Of a stretch of 64,000 bases of DNA, positions 34,322 through 46,165 are shown piece by piece. The translations under genes and the position numbers were made by a program. The stretch lies in NCBI RefSeq assembly GCF_030269925.1, contig NC_085127.1, positions 3,355,501 through 3,419,500 on the forward strand. The letters run 5' to 3'. How positions within the stretch are numbered: position 1 is the stretch's first letter; the number at the start of each line of letters is the position of its first letter. Origin of the DNA: Bombyx mori (Eukaryota > Arthropoda > Insecta > Lepidoptera > Bombycidae). The notes beneath the pieces were generated by a model. It was given only the letters and a program-made list of their open reading frames with translations. It had not been told where the DNA came from and did not search any database.

Positions 34322-34575
34322 CGGCCGTCTGGTGTAGTGGTAAGTGACATTGTCACTACACAAGGGGGTCGCGGGTTCGAATCCTGCCAAGGGAAGATAT
34401 TTGTATGATAAATATAAAAATGTCTTTTCCAGGGTTATGGATGTATATTAAATATATGTATGTGTATAATAAAAATCTTACATTTATATCCGTTATCTGG
34501 TACCTGTAACACAAGTTCTTTACGAACTTATCACGGGACCAGTTAACGTGGCGTGATTGTTAGTAAATATTTATT
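34322..34575 (+). mobile_element. tRNA-derived SINE, not Bm1
   Basis: The head has tRNA-like A-box and B-box sequences (CTGGTGTAGTGGTAAGTG and GGTCGCGGGTTCGAATCCTG). An unrelated body with CACGGGACCAGTTAACGTGG follows, with an AT-rich end. The acceptor stem does not pair, so it is not a tRNA gene. Confidence 0.65.
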
Positions 34576-36400
34576 TATTATTGATTAATGTTAGTACTAA
34601 ATATATTTTTGTCTATAAATTTATCGAATTAAGGACACATATGCATTGTACCGTTTGATTTATTAAAAAAAATCATAAAAATATGTAAATGTTTGACACC
34701 CTTAAGATTTCATACATTTTAATTATACCTACGTGTGTTCATATCAGATTAAATTCGGTAGCGGATTTTATCTGTAAATCATCTATAACTCATATCAATT
34801 TGAAATCTAATCAAGGGTTGTTAACACCAAAGGAAATATAATATCGCAAAGCTATCGATACTGATCTAGATCAGATTGTGAATGCTTTTTTTTTTAATTC
34901 ATCGATTTTCGTTGATTAGTTTTATTATCGATTTTCATTTATAACTAAAAGATAAATGCCGATTATTTTGAAGTTTTCGAATGTTTTTAATTCGTTGGAT
35001 TGTAACTGCTAGGCGCCGTGGTAATTTTGAACAGATTTATTTAAAAATCAAAACATTTATATAATATTTAGTTAATTAAATATAATTTTATTACTAATGT
35101 TAACAATCTCAAGTTACCATGATAATATTTATATATATTTTTATATATAAATATTAATTTTATATATAAATTTTTATATATATTTTTATTCAATACTGAT
35201 TTCTATATAACCTACTGAAACTCACCAAATAATTCATTGTATAAATATTTGATCACTGAATTCACTATAGATAACTTTGTTCTTCGCACTAACTCACAAT
35301 GATCAAGATTGTTTCATCTCACGCCTTTTTATTGCAGGCACAAACAGAAAGAAACACCACAGTTAATACATATTACGGTAGTTTTACTCTGTTTCGGCTT
35401 TGATTCTTACTCAAGTTCAGCTGTTTCTTATATTCAGCGTATTTAAGGCTAGTCGACGTGTCAGTTTAGCTGTTACTAAAGTAGTTCAGTCCATGATGTT
35501 CGGTTACAATTACCTAAGAATTGGGTGACAGTATTTCTGTGTCAAGTTATTTTTCACTATTAACAATTAGTATAATGGTTTTATTAATTTTTATTGTCAT
35601 TAATCGATAAGACCACCCCAGTATTTCTTCATATTTACTATTAGTAACTACTTTTAAGTGTTTTACAATAATAATAAAATATCCTATAGGATAAAACACA
35701 AATTACATTTTTGTGTTTGTCTGTTCGACATTTAGACCAATTTAAACCGGAAAGGGTAGGGATATTAAATTGAATTTAGCGCCATATACTAAAGTACATT
35801 ATGGGAAGAAGTTTTAAAAATCGCTTCTCTGTCATCGCAATCAAAATATATGGCAATAATTTGTAACTCGTTTGGTTAAAGAGTTGGGACAGCCGCTAGC
35901 TAGGCTTAAGCCTCATTTTTTAAGGTGAACGTGTCATTTGCATTGTTTATTTATAAATTCCGGTAATCATTATATTGGAGATGTGCACGAGTTCTTACAC
36001 GATTCTATGAAAAAGAAGATTTATACAGCGCTGTCCGTCGACCTAGACTGATGAAATTCTGGAAGAGGACTTATAGCACAAGTTAAGGGGAAAAAAAGTT
36101 CGAAAATATAGTAGATTTGTATCATTGAACATAGAAACAAAAAAAATGATTTCCGAACTTAAGTTTACAGTTCACGTCAACCATTACGTTGAAAATGTAC
36201 ATGAGACCAAAGTGTTTCGGTCCTCAAAGTAATCAATGAATCGGCCGAGATATATCAAGATCTTCCTTGAAAAGGTCCTTAAGTTTCTAAATAACACCAC
36301 TAAGTGTGTTTTTTTCAGCGCCGAGCTATAAAGCTCAATGCACACGAATGTGGTGGAAAGGGATGTTTCTGACTTCGCCAGACATACGGAACGGCTGTAG
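34576..36400. other. Gene-free AT-rich stretch with TA palindromes
   Basis: Contains an AT-only region near 35120-35190 made of TATATATTTTTATATATAAA-type inverted runs. A 30-40 codon frame starting with ATG near 35299 lies downstream of a TATAAAT but ends soon and has no support. No other feature was seen. Confidence 0.5.
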
Positions 36401-36478
36401 TGCAGTCCCAACCTTAATCCGCTTGATCATGCCTTATGGTCTCTTTTAGAGAATACGTTGTGTTCTAAACGGTGTACC
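36401..36478 (+). pseudogene. Possible Tc1-like transposase relic
   Basis: The + frame reads CSPNLNPLDHALWSLLENT, which resembles the block around the last catalytic Asp of Tc1/mariner transposases (SPDLNPLDY...W). There are stops on both sides, and no other part of such a gene could be recognised. Low confidence. Confidence 0.35.
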
Positions 36479-36611
36479 CTATAACGTATATAATGGATAC
36501 TACAGTAATAAATGTACTGGTTATAACAATATTTATTGCAAGACCAAGTATCACTTGCAGTTTGGAAACGTTTTAGGTCCGAACGGAAACTAACACAATA
36601 TCTACTGTCAG

Positions 36612-36911
36612 GAGACACGCAGGGACCCCGGTAACCGTACTCGTCGAACTTGACAAAGAGGTCGACGTGCAACCTAACCTATGCATCAGCCCGCTGAGTT
36701 TCTCGCCGGATCTTCTCAGCGGGTCGCGATTTCGATCCGGTAGTAGATTCATTCGCGAAGCAATTGCTCTTGAGTTGTTAGGTCTCCTTCGGAGGCGCTC
36801 GGGCAGTTGTTAGCAAATCCCACCCCTCTTGGCTGAGCCATTGCTCGCCCACCTGTTCTAGTGAAACTGGAAAGGCCTTCGGGCCACCAGTAATCTATCA
36901 ATCATAAAAAA
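36612..36911 (+). mobile_element. J2 LINE 3' end, long tail variant
   Basis: J2 tail with the upstream segment TCGTCGAACTTGACAAAGAG, the core, and the CTCCTTCGGAGGCGCTCGGG segment, ending in poly-A. It is the same variant as the J2 copy at 55087-55992. Confidence 0.8.
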
Positions 36912-38778
36912 AAAACCTAGCGTTGTTCGAAAAGCAGGAGAGCCAGTATTATAAACTAGTTTCGGCTTGGTACAACCAAACAAAAAATAAGTGGCCCAAA
37001 AAAGCAAAGAGCACGGGAACGTTGTTTCAAAAATTATTTAATCGTTAGTGACATAATGAGTATTTCGAGTAACTTCTATGATATTTAATGAGCAAAGTTG
37101 TTTTACAAGTTGACATTAATTACAAATAATCGTTGATTGATAAATTCCGATTAATTAACTTTTCTGTTTTATCTGTTATTAGACAAGTACTTCCAGTATT
37201 AGATAGATATACACATATGGAATATACATATTATATAAAGTATTAAAGAAAAAAATCAAGACGTCAATAAATTTTAATAATAGTTTCGAATCTTTCTTAA
37301 ATAATACGTTTATTTCTTTTATTTTTTGTGAATATTCTAATTTTAGATTATTACTACAATACATATTTTTTTTAGACAAACGCCGGTTGCAATCTCAATC
37401 GTATAACTAAACAGAACTAGGACGAACGGCGGAATGAATCTGTGTCGGGTTAGCAATTTGCCCCACGGCCAGTTTCCATTTACTATTTTTTTTATACAAA
37501 AAGCAAATTAGCTAAACAAGAACATTTTTTGTTGCACTGTTCAAGAAAAAACCTTGCCTTTTGGAACGTGTTTATACTGTGTCTCGAGACAGGGCCAGAC
37601 GCATGCTACACGCGTCGCCCTGCGGCATTATTGTCTACTGGATTGTTTATGGTCCCTTTGGACTGCGATCTGCCTGTGCCACTATATATGGCGATCTGTG
37701 AGGTTATAAGAATGTCCTTGTGCCATAATAACAATATTAATTTATGTATTGTACTAATGTAATGTACTAAAGAAATTTATTTTTTATCAATAAATTATAA
37801 ATTTAAATCTGATGATGTAAAAACTAAGATGGAAGCTTACATATATATTAGGTCTTCGGACGTAGCAGATTCTAGAGCGTTTTCTTTAATATCAGCCGTT
37901 ACGACGATCTGATTTTATGCGATTTTTTCTTTAAGTGCCTATATCTAACATACAGGGTGCTTTAAATATGTCCCGTATCATGGTGAATTAAGTTCCATGA
38001 GTGAATTGGAATTTTTTGAAAAATAGAAGCCCGGTGATCTACTTTTAGCTGGCGATTCTCAATACGGTAACATAGAAACAAAATTGTGTTCGATTTTTTT
38101 TTACTTCAAATAAGTTTCATTGTTCGCAACTTGACAGAATGAAACTCTACTTGTATCCGGGATTCAAGGACAAAGAGACAGACTATCAATGACCATTTCA
38201 TTACTGGATATGAAATACAAACTAACATACTATTGTAATATACTAAAATGAACATTATTCTCGTCTAATTTGGGAATGTATCAAATATCCTAGCGTTTGG
38301 GAAAGACCATCGAAAATAATTATTCATTCTAGAATTAAAAGTGTGCGTGGGAAAAATTGCGCTGGAAACGAGTTTTTTGGACGAAGCCAAGTCGATTACC
38401 TTAACATTTGGCCTTAACAAATCAAAAACTACTATGGTAGTAAGTACGGTGATATCAAGGAAACAAATTAGGAACAAAGCAAAGGTATTAAATGTTTCAG
38501 GGGCTTAGTTTTATCGAGGACTTCACAACATTATCTCTAATGTTCTTATATATTTCCTAGTAATTGTTATCGATAACAAACTATTTTTTTTTTGTTGTTA
38601 TTTTAATTTTCTTTATTAATCAGGTCTAAGGATTTCGCTTGGCTATATCTGGGATTGGATTAGTGACTGATAAATAAATGATTAATTTATTAAAACCACA
38701 TGCCAGCGGAACTGGCTCCGATAGAATGTACTAATGTGGTTAATTTGCGTTAATTTAACAGCTTGACAGACCGGCATA
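36912..38778. other. Gene-free stretch
   Basis: AT-rich with no recognised family. The 77-codon frame at 37529-37762 has no motif or splice context. The segment near 37953 (ACAGGGTGCTTTAAATATGTC) might start an unidentified transposon. Confidence 0.45.
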
Positions 38779-39660
38779 TATTAGGGGTTAAAGTATGAAA
38801 TTGCCGATTTGTGCTGAAAAATTGAAATTTGTCTTTTTTTCATACATATTTATTTAATCAAAATATCTACCATTATTATCTATACCTTGCTGTCATCTAA
38901 TAGGAAGGTCATTTATGTCTTTGTGATAGGACTCGGGTGATTTAGATTCTACTAATTTGTGAAAGCATTTTGTACTGCCTCCTCGGAAGAAAACTTTTTA
39001 TTACGTAGAAAATTATCAAAATCACGAAAAAAATGGTATTCCGTTGGGGCAAGGTCTAGCGAATACAGAGGGTGACGAATGGTTTATAATTGCAGTTTCT
39101 GTAGAGTTAAAACGGTTTCTCATGCTGTATGAGGTCTCGCGTTATCATGGAGCAATAACGATGAAGATCGATTCATGAGTCGGGGCTGTTTCACTGCAAG
39201 TTTTGCTATCACTGTTCGGAGTTCGGCACAATAGACATCTGCTGTTATTGCTTGACCAGATCGGAGAAAACTATAGTGAATATCACCATGCTGAGACCAC
39301 CAAGCAGCTACCATTACCTTTCTATTGGTAAGCTTTGCTTTAGGATACTGATGTGGCGTTTGACCTGGGGTCAGCTATTGCATTTTTCGCTTACGGTTAT
39401 CGTAAAGAATCCACTTTTCATAGCATGTCACAATTCGATCTAATATTCCTTCATTTGTTTATCGATTCAACAAAGCAAAACGAGTTTCTTTCTGCAGATC
39501 AGTCAAATCATGAGGCACCCATTTTTCATAATTTTATTTATTTATTGTTTTGAAGCACATTAGTTAGTATTGTTGGTAAGGTAACGAACGATAAGCCATG
39601 TCGCTAATTCCTGGGTAGCCTGGGTTGGATCGGCTTCCACCATCTCTTACATTGTTATTC
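38779..39660 (-). pseudogene. Mariner transposase, dead copy
   Basis: Minus-strand mariner remnant. Blocks in order: KWVPHDLTDLQKETRFALLN, CYEKWILYDNRKR, VMVAAWWSQHGDIHYSFLRS, LLHDNARPHTA and YSLDLAPTEYHFF. Of the D,D34D triad, the middle Asp (HDNARPH) is kept, while the first position reads Tyr (CYEKW) and the last Glu (APTEYH). Several in-frame stops are present (for example after LLNR, RKMQ and PHTA). The 3' terminus near 38779 (GTTAAAGTATGAAATTGCCG) resembles a mariner inverted repeat. The HTH region is unreadable, and the 5' end is lost beside the Bm1 at 39677. Confidence 0.85.
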
Positions 39661-39676
39661 ACATGTGTGGGCGGTC

Positions 39677-40106
39677 TTTTTTTTTTTTATTGCTTTGATG
39701 GGTGGACGAGCTCACAGCCCACCTGATATTAAGTGGTCACTGGAGCCCATAGACATCTACAACGTAGACGCGCCACCCACCTTGAGATACAAGTTCTAAA
39801 GTCTCAGTATAGTTACAACGGCTGCCCCACCCTTCAAACCGAAACGCATTACTGCTTCACGGCGGAAATAAGCAGGGCTATCCGCGCGGACTAACAAGTG
39901 GTCCTACCACCAGTAATTACGTAAATTATAATTTTACGGGTTTGATTTTTATTACACAATGTTATTCCTTCACCGTGGAGGTCAACCGTGAACATTTGTT
40001 GAGTACATATTTCATTAGAAAAATCGGTACCCGCCTGGGATTAGAACGCTGGTGCATCGCTCAACACGAATGCACTGGACGTCTTATCCTTTAGGCCACG
40101 ACGACT
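39677..40106 (-). mobile_element. Bm1 SINE, full length
   Basis: Antisense Bm1 from poly-T plus ATTGCTTTGATGGGTGGACG to the complete tRNA-like head ending TTTAGGCCACGACGACTC. Confidence 0.95.
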
Positions 40107-40916
40107 CTAAACTGGAAACATGAAACTGGAAAACTCTCTGGACCAGCAGTAATCCCTCCAGCCAAAAAAGCAACCTCCGGGTAACGTGTATTGTAAATAT
40201 GCTAAAGAGTTCACGATAAAACGTATAGGAGTATATCATTTTTATAATAAACGTTGGTGACTGAGAAGATCCGGCCAGAAACTCAGTGCCAACCTGTCGA
40301 AGACTAATTTTCCTAATCAGCTGTTTTGACGTCTTGTTTTTGACGCACGCTTTAAATATTTAAGGATCATTTTTAAAGATAAGATAGATTATCGTGCAAG
40401 ACGTACAAAGTACTAAAAATAATTATATTACAAATGAAAATGTATAATATTTTAATTTAATAGTGAAATTTTTCGAACAAGATTTCCAGTCTATTCGTAA
40501 ATGTTCCTAAGTTATGTTATCACGGTAACATCGAACGATGAATGAAATAAATTTGGATTTGAAAAAAAAAATGCGATGATGAGTATTCGCTTTATCATTT
40601 CAAGTATAATATTAAATATGTTCAATGTGCCTTCAATAATGTTATATTTATACACCCCTGTGACATTTGATGTTCGACATACAGGTAGTATTGGCTCTAT
40701 TCCCGAAAACGAAGATAGAATTATAGACATTAACACATAAAATCATATTCGAAAACATGTATTTTTCTACAAAATTTTGCGAGAGCGTAATGTAAAATGC
40801 GCGGCACTACAAGGTCATTTGAGGGAACGTTACCCTTATTTCTAGTTCTGGAACAGTATTTACTTTTTTTTAACAAAAGTGTCTTTGTAAATCTTACTGG
40901 ATAAGTGGAGTAAGAG
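40107..40916. other. Gene-free stretch
   Basis: Contains only a short J2-like scrap (40253-40300, CTGAGAAGATCCGGCCAGAA). The small frames lack any motif. Confidence 0.5.
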
Positions 40917-41024
40917 TGGTGGTAAGAGGTCTTGTAAGCCCGCACGGGTAAGTAATACTACCCTACCTATTTTTGCCGTGAAACTATACTGAGACCCTTA
41001 GAACTTACCTATATCTCAAGGTGG

Positions 41025-42946
41025 ACGTGGACAAGGTGGATCCACGTCGCTAGAGTTGGCGAGCGATTGAAGAGCTATCCCTCCGGGAGCCGTGCTTTTT
41101 GGTCGCTCGCCAAAGCTGCAGAAGGAAACTTCTGCAGGTCTAGTCTCCCACCACTGCGCAAGTCCGATGACAGTCTGGCCCACAGCGCGAAAGAGAAGGC
41201 TGACCTTCTGGTCAAACTCTTCGCCTCGAACTCGACTGTGGACGACGGGGGTGCCACACCACTGAACATCCCCCGGTGTGATAGCTCCCTGCCGGAAATC
41301 TGCTTCACACAGTGTGCAGTCAGGCGGGAGCTCAGACTCCTGGACGTCCATAAGTCGAGTGGGCCAGACGGCATCCCCGCAGTGGTTTTGAAAACGTGCG
41401 CCCCTGAGCTGACACCTGCGCTAACGCGTTTGTATCGCCTCTCTTATTGCACTAACAGGGTTCCGTCTTCATGGAAGACCGCCCACGTCCACCCTATCCC
41501 CAAGAAGGGTGACCGGTCGGACCCATCGAGCTACAGGCCTATCGCGATAACTTCCTTGCTTTCCAAGGTGATGGAGCGAATTATAAATACACAACTCCTG
41601 AAGTATCTTGAAGATCGCCAGCTGATCAGTGACCGACAGTACGGTTTCCGTCACGGTCGCTCAGCTGGCGATCTTCTTGTATACCTTACTCACAGGTGGG
41701 CTGAAGCCTTGGAGAGCAAGGGCGAGGCTCTTGCTGTGAGCCTTGATATCGCGAAGGCCTTCGACAGGGTCTGGCATAGGGCACTTCTATCGAAGTTACC
41801 ATCTTACGGAATCCCCGAGGGTCTCTGCAAGTGGATCGCTAGCTTTTTGGATGGGCGGAGCATCACGGTCGTTGTAGACGGTGACTGTTCTGATACCATG
41901 ACCATTAACGCTGGCGTTCCACAAGGTTCGGTGCTCTCCCCCACGCTTTTCATCCTGTATATCAATGACATGCTGTCTATTGATGGCATGCATTGCTATG
42001 CAGATGATAGCACGGGGGATGCGCGATATATCGGCCATCAGAGTCTCTCTCGGAGCGTGGTGCAAGAGAGACGATCAAAACTTGTGTCTGAAGTGGAGAA
42101 CTCTCTGGGGCGAGTCTCCAAATGGGGTGAATCGAACTTAGTTCAATTCAACCCGTTGAAGACACAGGTTTGCGCGTTCACTGCGAAGAAGGACCCCTTT
42201 GTCATGGCGCCGCAATTCCAAGGAGTATCCCTGCAACCTTCCGAGAGTATCGGGATACTTGGGGTCGACATTTCGAGCGATGTCCAGTTTCGGAGTCATT
42301 TGGAAGGCAAAGCCAAGTTGGCGTCCAAAATGCTGGGAGTCCTCAACAGAGCGAAGCGGTACTTCACGCCTGGACAAAGACTTTTGCTTTATAAAGCACA
42401 AGTCCGGCCTCGCGTGGAGTACTGCTCCCATCTCTGGGCCGGGGCTCCCAAATACCAGCTTCTTCCATTTGACTCCATACAGAGGAGGGCCGTTCGGATT
42501 GTCGATAATCCCATTCTCTCGGATCGTTTGGAGCCTCTGGGTCTGCGGAGGGACTTCGGTTCCCTCTGTATTTTGTACCGTATGTTCCATGGGGAGTGCT
42601 CTGAGGAATTGTTCGAGATGATACCAGCATCTCGTTTTTACCATCGCACCGCCCGCCACCGGAGTAGAGTTCATCCATACTACCTGGAGCCACTGCGGTC
42701 ATCCACAGTGCGTTTCCAGAGATCTTTTTTGCCACGTACCATCCGGCTATGGAATGAGCTCCCCTCCACGGTGTTTCCCGAGCGCTATGACATGTCCTTC
42801 TTCAAACGAGGCTTATGGAGAGTATTAAGCGGTAGGCAGCGGCTTGGCTCTGCCCCTGGCATTGCTGAAGTCCATGGGCGACGGTAACCACTCACCATCA
42901 GGTGGGCCGTATGCCCGTCTGCCTACAAAGGCAATAAAAAAAAAAA
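41025..42946 (+). mobile_element. J1 Jockey-like LINE, 5'-truncated
   Basis: About 1.9 kb lacking ORF1 and the endonuclease, with a poly-A tail after GTCTGCCTACAAAGGCAATA. The 3' 160-350 bp recur at 9893, 19790, 28427, 30806 and 48325, and a decayed inner part at 63023. Confidence 0.9.
41067..42887 (+). CDS. Reverse transcriptase of J1 LINE, truncated ORF2
   Basis: 606 codons without a break. It would copy LINE RNA into DNA at a nicked target. RT motifs in order: SSGPDGIPAVVLK (near residue 92), a PIPKKGDRSDPSSYRPIAIT block, LISDRQYGFRHGRSAGDLL, the catalytic SLDIAKAFDRVWH (first Asp), AGVPQGSVLSPTLF, HCYADDST (the YADD box), then a C-terminal domain with FTPGQRLLLYKAQVRPRVEY and TIRLWNELP. 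The apurinic-type endonuclease that normally precedes RT is missing, so the chosen Met is only the first ATG in the truncated frame. The preserved frame suggests a recent insertion. The clade is called Jockey from the motif style only. Confidence 0.9.
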   Translation: MKSYPSGSRAFWSLAKAAEGNFCRSSLPPLRKSDDSLAHSAKEKADLLVKLFASNSTVDDGGATPLNIPRCDSSLPEICFTQCAVRRELRLLDVHKSSGPDGIPAVVLKTCAPELTPALTRLYRLSYCTNRVPSSWKTAHVHPIPKKGDRSDPSSYRPIAITSLLSKVMERIINTQLLKYLEDRQLISDRQYGFRHGRSAGDLLVYLTHRWAEALESKGEALAVSLDIAKAFDRVWHRALLSKLPSYGIPEGLCKWIASFLDGRSITVVVDGDCSDTMTINAGVPQGSVLSPTLFILYINDMLSIDGMHCYADDSTGDARYIGHQSLSRSVVQERRSKLVSEVENSLGRVSKWGESNLVQFNPLKTQVCAFTAKKDPFVMAPQFQGVSLQPSESIGILGVDISSDVQFRSHLEGKAKLASKMLGVLNRAKRYFTPGQRLLLYKAQVRPRVEYCSHLWAGAPKYQLLPFDSIQRRAVRIVDNPILSDRLEPLGLRRDFGSLCILYRMFHGECSEELFEMIPASRFYHRTARHRSRVHPYYLEPLRSSTVRFQRSFLPRTIRLWNELPSTVFPERYDMSFFKRGLWRVLSGRQRLGSAPGIAEVHGRR

Positions 42947-43132
42947 AAGGTGGGTGGCGCATTTACGTTGTAGATGTCTATGGGCTCCAGTAACCATTTA
43001 ACACCAGGTGCGCTGTGAGTTCGTCCACCCATCTAAGCAATAAAAAAAAATGTAATGCGTTTCGGTTAGAAGGGTGGGGCAGACTTTAATTCCAATTTTT
43101 TTAATTAAAATTAAGTTTCTTTCTTTGCTAGT

Positions 43133-43345
43133 TTCATCAATAGCATTGAAGTATGGTTATAACTTCTGTATACACAGTTCCATGGTAGTTGTAGCAGTCT
43201 GGAGTCGCCGATGAATTAACGACTTCTTTCTACACGAGTAGTAGATAGCCATGTCATCGACGAAGTGAGCTAGATCGCTTTCCGGAGACAGCGGTATGTC
43301 GTTAATATACAAACTAAACAATATCGGGGTGCGCGAGAAAAACCA
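43133..43345 (-). pseudogene. LINE reverse transcriptase fragment
   Basis: The minus-strand frame reads TPILFSLYINDIPLSPESDL, then AHFVDDMAIYYSCRKKSLIH and RRLQTATTT. This is the QG..LSP..F/YINDI to FADD region of a Jockey-group RT, with the catalytic box as FVDD. It is about 70 codons, not flanked by the rest of the gene. Confidence 0.75.
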
Positions 43346-45004
43346 TAAATTAGATCAGACACATACAAAATTAGTTTTAATAATCGACTGGTAAAACGTA
43401 TTCTTCGACATGACTCACATAATCATTTCGTTATTATGAATACGGAAGTCGGTGATAATGCCGCTATTGCATTCGAGCAAGGAGATCTCAGTTCCATAGT
43501 ATACGACAAGGTTAATTATTATTACGTACACAAACTGAATATCTAATTGGACTATTTCCATTAATTATGTGCCATTGAGACTGGAGTAATGTTATGATGA
43601 TGTGTTTGGGCTGCTACTATTCTTTTAATTTCTCATCAATAAAACCTGATCGAATGTGGTTGCCGTTGTCAAAAGCCTGGCAACTCCAGGGGCTCAACGC
43701 ACGCTGCTGGGGTTGCTGCTTACCAAGAACGACTGTCAATAAAGGCTCTTGAGGGAGGATGCGGTTGGACTAGCATGGCTTCATTCGACACGTGTCTTAG
43801 TCTCAGCCGCCTGTCTGACGTGAACCCTTCTTGTGTTATCTCCAGTAGTATGTCCATTGCGATATGCCATAGACAGGGACTTTTTCATTTCTTCTTTTGG
43901 TGCTACATTTACTTCATTCGTTTTTTGGTTCACGATTTGCTATTTTTATTATACAAAACACTAGTTTGGATTTTCAAATACCCAAAAAAAGGAAAATTGT
44001 ACACATCAAGACAAAATGATATGATATAAATGATAAAATTACACGATTAGTGTTTATTAATGTATAAGTTTCATACTCATTCGAATTCCAATCTAAGCGT
44101 TACGAGTTTTTCACTTCAATCGATCTTGTTTTTTGGGAGATTCAAAAGTGGTTTGGAATGAATTTTTGGGGACTTTCTAGGCTTGTGATTATGGGCGTAT
44201 GCTCTTAAAATTTCTGGTACTTATAATTAACTGTTGTATGTATGTATGTACGAGCATATTTAGCAGTCTACATGTGTATATTGATTTGCTCATTTATTTC
44301 CTCATCACTCCAGATTTAATTAGGGTATACTGACAAACGTTAACCTATATTCATTTGGCCCATGATGATCAACTTTTTGTAAATTTTTTTTTTACCGAAA
44401 TTACTTGGAGGCATATCTTGTTCAATTTATTGTATAATAATTAAAATGGATAATTCTTTTCAGGTGAATCTGTATCTACTGAGGGAGTTACCTTATATCA
44501 GGGAAATAACCGGATAAATTTATATTTGATAAAAGTCTAATTGTATCGCTTAAGAGCTTAACGTTTTACTGCTTGTCATAGAGTAGTGTAAGTAAAACCT
44601 CATGTTGCAAAGTTGGATCGGGGTCAAGAACTCACACGTAAAATTAAAATTTTCCCAAAAAACTGAACTTTTGCGTTAACGCTATAAAGGCTATTTTGGT
44701 TGTGAGTTGTATAGTTGTTTAATTAAGTTAGAGCCTTGGGGGATTTCGGCCCTTTAAGTGACATAGCTTAAATACATTGCAGCATCTTATTTTTTATTAA
44801 AACATAAATTAATTTGTGAAAATTGGATTCGGCCAATATCGCTGATCGTATCGTTATCATGGGCAAATTTAAAAATTGCGTCGCGATAATACTTAAGATA
44901 CAATCTATGCTAATATTGCTAATGTGAAAATAGGTATGTTTGGATGTTTGTCACACGCATCAATATTTTATGGATTAGCCCTTGCATTAGACGCCTTTAG
45001 TTCT
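43346..45004. other. Gene-free stretch
   Basis: A moderately GC-rich patch at about 43640-43770 (AGGGGCTCAACGCACGCTGC) stands out from the AT-rich surroundings and may be a LINE remnant. A short TATG repeat lies near 44235. No gene is supported. Confidence 0.45.
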
Positions 45005-45510
45005 AACACTAGGAGTAGGGACCCCGATAAGCGTTCTCGTCGAACTCGGCAAAGAGTTCGACGTGCAACCTAACCTAAACATCAGCCCTTTGAGTTTCTC
45101 GCCGGATCTTCTCAGCGGGTCGCGATTCTGATCCGATAGTAGATTCAGCGAAGCACTGCTCTTTCTAAGGCTAGTGTTAGTAATTCTCTCAGGTTTAGCC
45201 CATGAACTTAGAGAAATTGATGGTCACTGGAAAGGTTGAGGGCAAGCGACCAAGAGGCAGGAACCCGACCCGTTGGACGGACCAGATTCGTGCAGCCCTG
45301 GATACCACAGTGCACGATGCTCTGCACTCAGCTGCAGATAGGAACAGATGGCGGTGCACTATAAAAAACAATCTGTTTCAAGGCCATGACCACGACCCTC
45401 AGTAATGAGGAAACCGACGCAAGGAGGAGAGGAGCCCATGAGCTCACCTATGGGTTCCCGCAAAGTTGGAATTGCGCCTTAGGCTACCAACGATTAGGTA
45501 GGGAAAGAAA
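45005..45510 (+). mobile_element. J2 LINE 3' end split by an RTE fragment
   Basis: J2 tail 45005-45205 (CTCGTCGAACTCGGCAAAGA; GATCTTCTCAGCGGGTCGCG), resuming at 45434 with GCTCACCTATGGGTTCC and a short A-rich end. Confidence 0.75.
45206..45433 (+). mobile_element. RTE-type LINE 3' end inside J2
   Basis: The frame running through 45202-45405 has the RTE C-terminal signature GKVEGKRPRGRNPTRWTDQI, then ADRNRWRCTI and GHDHDPQ before the stop. GCCCATGA is repeated at both sides (45198-45205 and 45434-45441), consistent with a target duplication. Confidence 0.75.
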
Positions 45511-45705
45511 AAGACTAGCCCCGCTGAGTTCTTCGCCGGATCGCCTCACATTGGGTGTGTTTCGCTTGGGTGAATCTAGGGAATGAGCAGTGCAACCTTT
45601 GTTATCAAATATTTTCTGACTAAGCCCCGTGTGTTCCCCCATCAGTTAACGTGTAGCCGGCATAGCCCCTCCTAGAGTACTGGCAGATAGGTAGACAAAA
45701 ATCTA
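45511..45705 (+). mobile_element. Second J2-like LINE 3' end
   Basis: Diverged J2 core (CCCCGCTGAGTTCTTCGCCG), ending GCAGATAGGTAGACAAAAAT directly after the preceding J2 copy. Confidence 0.6.
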
Positions 45706-46029
45706 ATTCGAATGTTCTTAAGTAAGTCTGTATTGTCTAAATCTAATTCACTGATATAAGTGCGTAGTATTAGAAGGCTGAGCTACTATGCTGAACTACA
45801 GTTTTCTGAACTATCAAACTGTTTTTGTAAATAAACGGGTAACAAGTATCCCAGAACTCTAACATCAAAACGCTACAAAGTTTTTTTTATTAACCTTGTC
45901 CTGAAGCTTGGAATTGGTAATATGGTAGTCAAGGTCACTGATTGAACCAACCAGAATTTTTCCAAACGGTTTCAATCGTCAAAAATAAATTACCTTATTT
46001 TTTATAATATTTCGTTTCCAAATGATTCT

Positions 46030-46165
46030 TGTCTACCTGATGGTTGTCTGGAAGAGATCGCTCTTAGCGATAAGACCGCCAATTGTACTTTTTTGTATTT
46101 AATGTATCGCACTGTTTATTTGTTTTTTGGTGTACAATAAATATTACTCTCTCTCTCTCTTACTC
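46030..46165 (+). mobile_element. LINE-like 3' tail with CT microsatellite
   Basis: GGAAGAGATCGCTCTTAGCG, then AAGACCGCC and TGGTGTACAATAAATATTAC followed by (CT)n. This is a tail type common in lepidopteran LINEs; the family was not assigned. Confidence 0.45.

Larger units (their letters stand above)
40917..43083 (+). mobile_element. Bm1 SINE split by a J1 LINE
   Basis: Bm1 body 40917-41024 stops at CAAGGTGG and resumes at 42947 with AAGGTGGGTGGCGCATTTAC to its A-tail near 43049. The 7-bp AAGGTGG is present on both sides as a target duplication. A further 33-bp Bm1 scrap (GTAATGCGTTTCGGTTAGAA) follows at 43051-43083. Confidence 0.9.

Noticed and set aside
34322..34395. tRNA-like sequence with A and B boxes
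   Set aside because: The ends do not pair into an acceptor stem and a repeat-like body follows directly, so it was called a tRNA-derived SINE.
35299..35403. Short ATG frame downstream of a TATAAAT, with a mildly hydrophobic start
   Set aside because: It stops after about 34 codons, is not convincingly a signal peptide, and no downstream exon could be linked.
42138..42735. Long antisense frames across the J1 reverse transcriptase
   Set aside because: Mirror frames of a real coding region; the sense strand carries all RT motifs.
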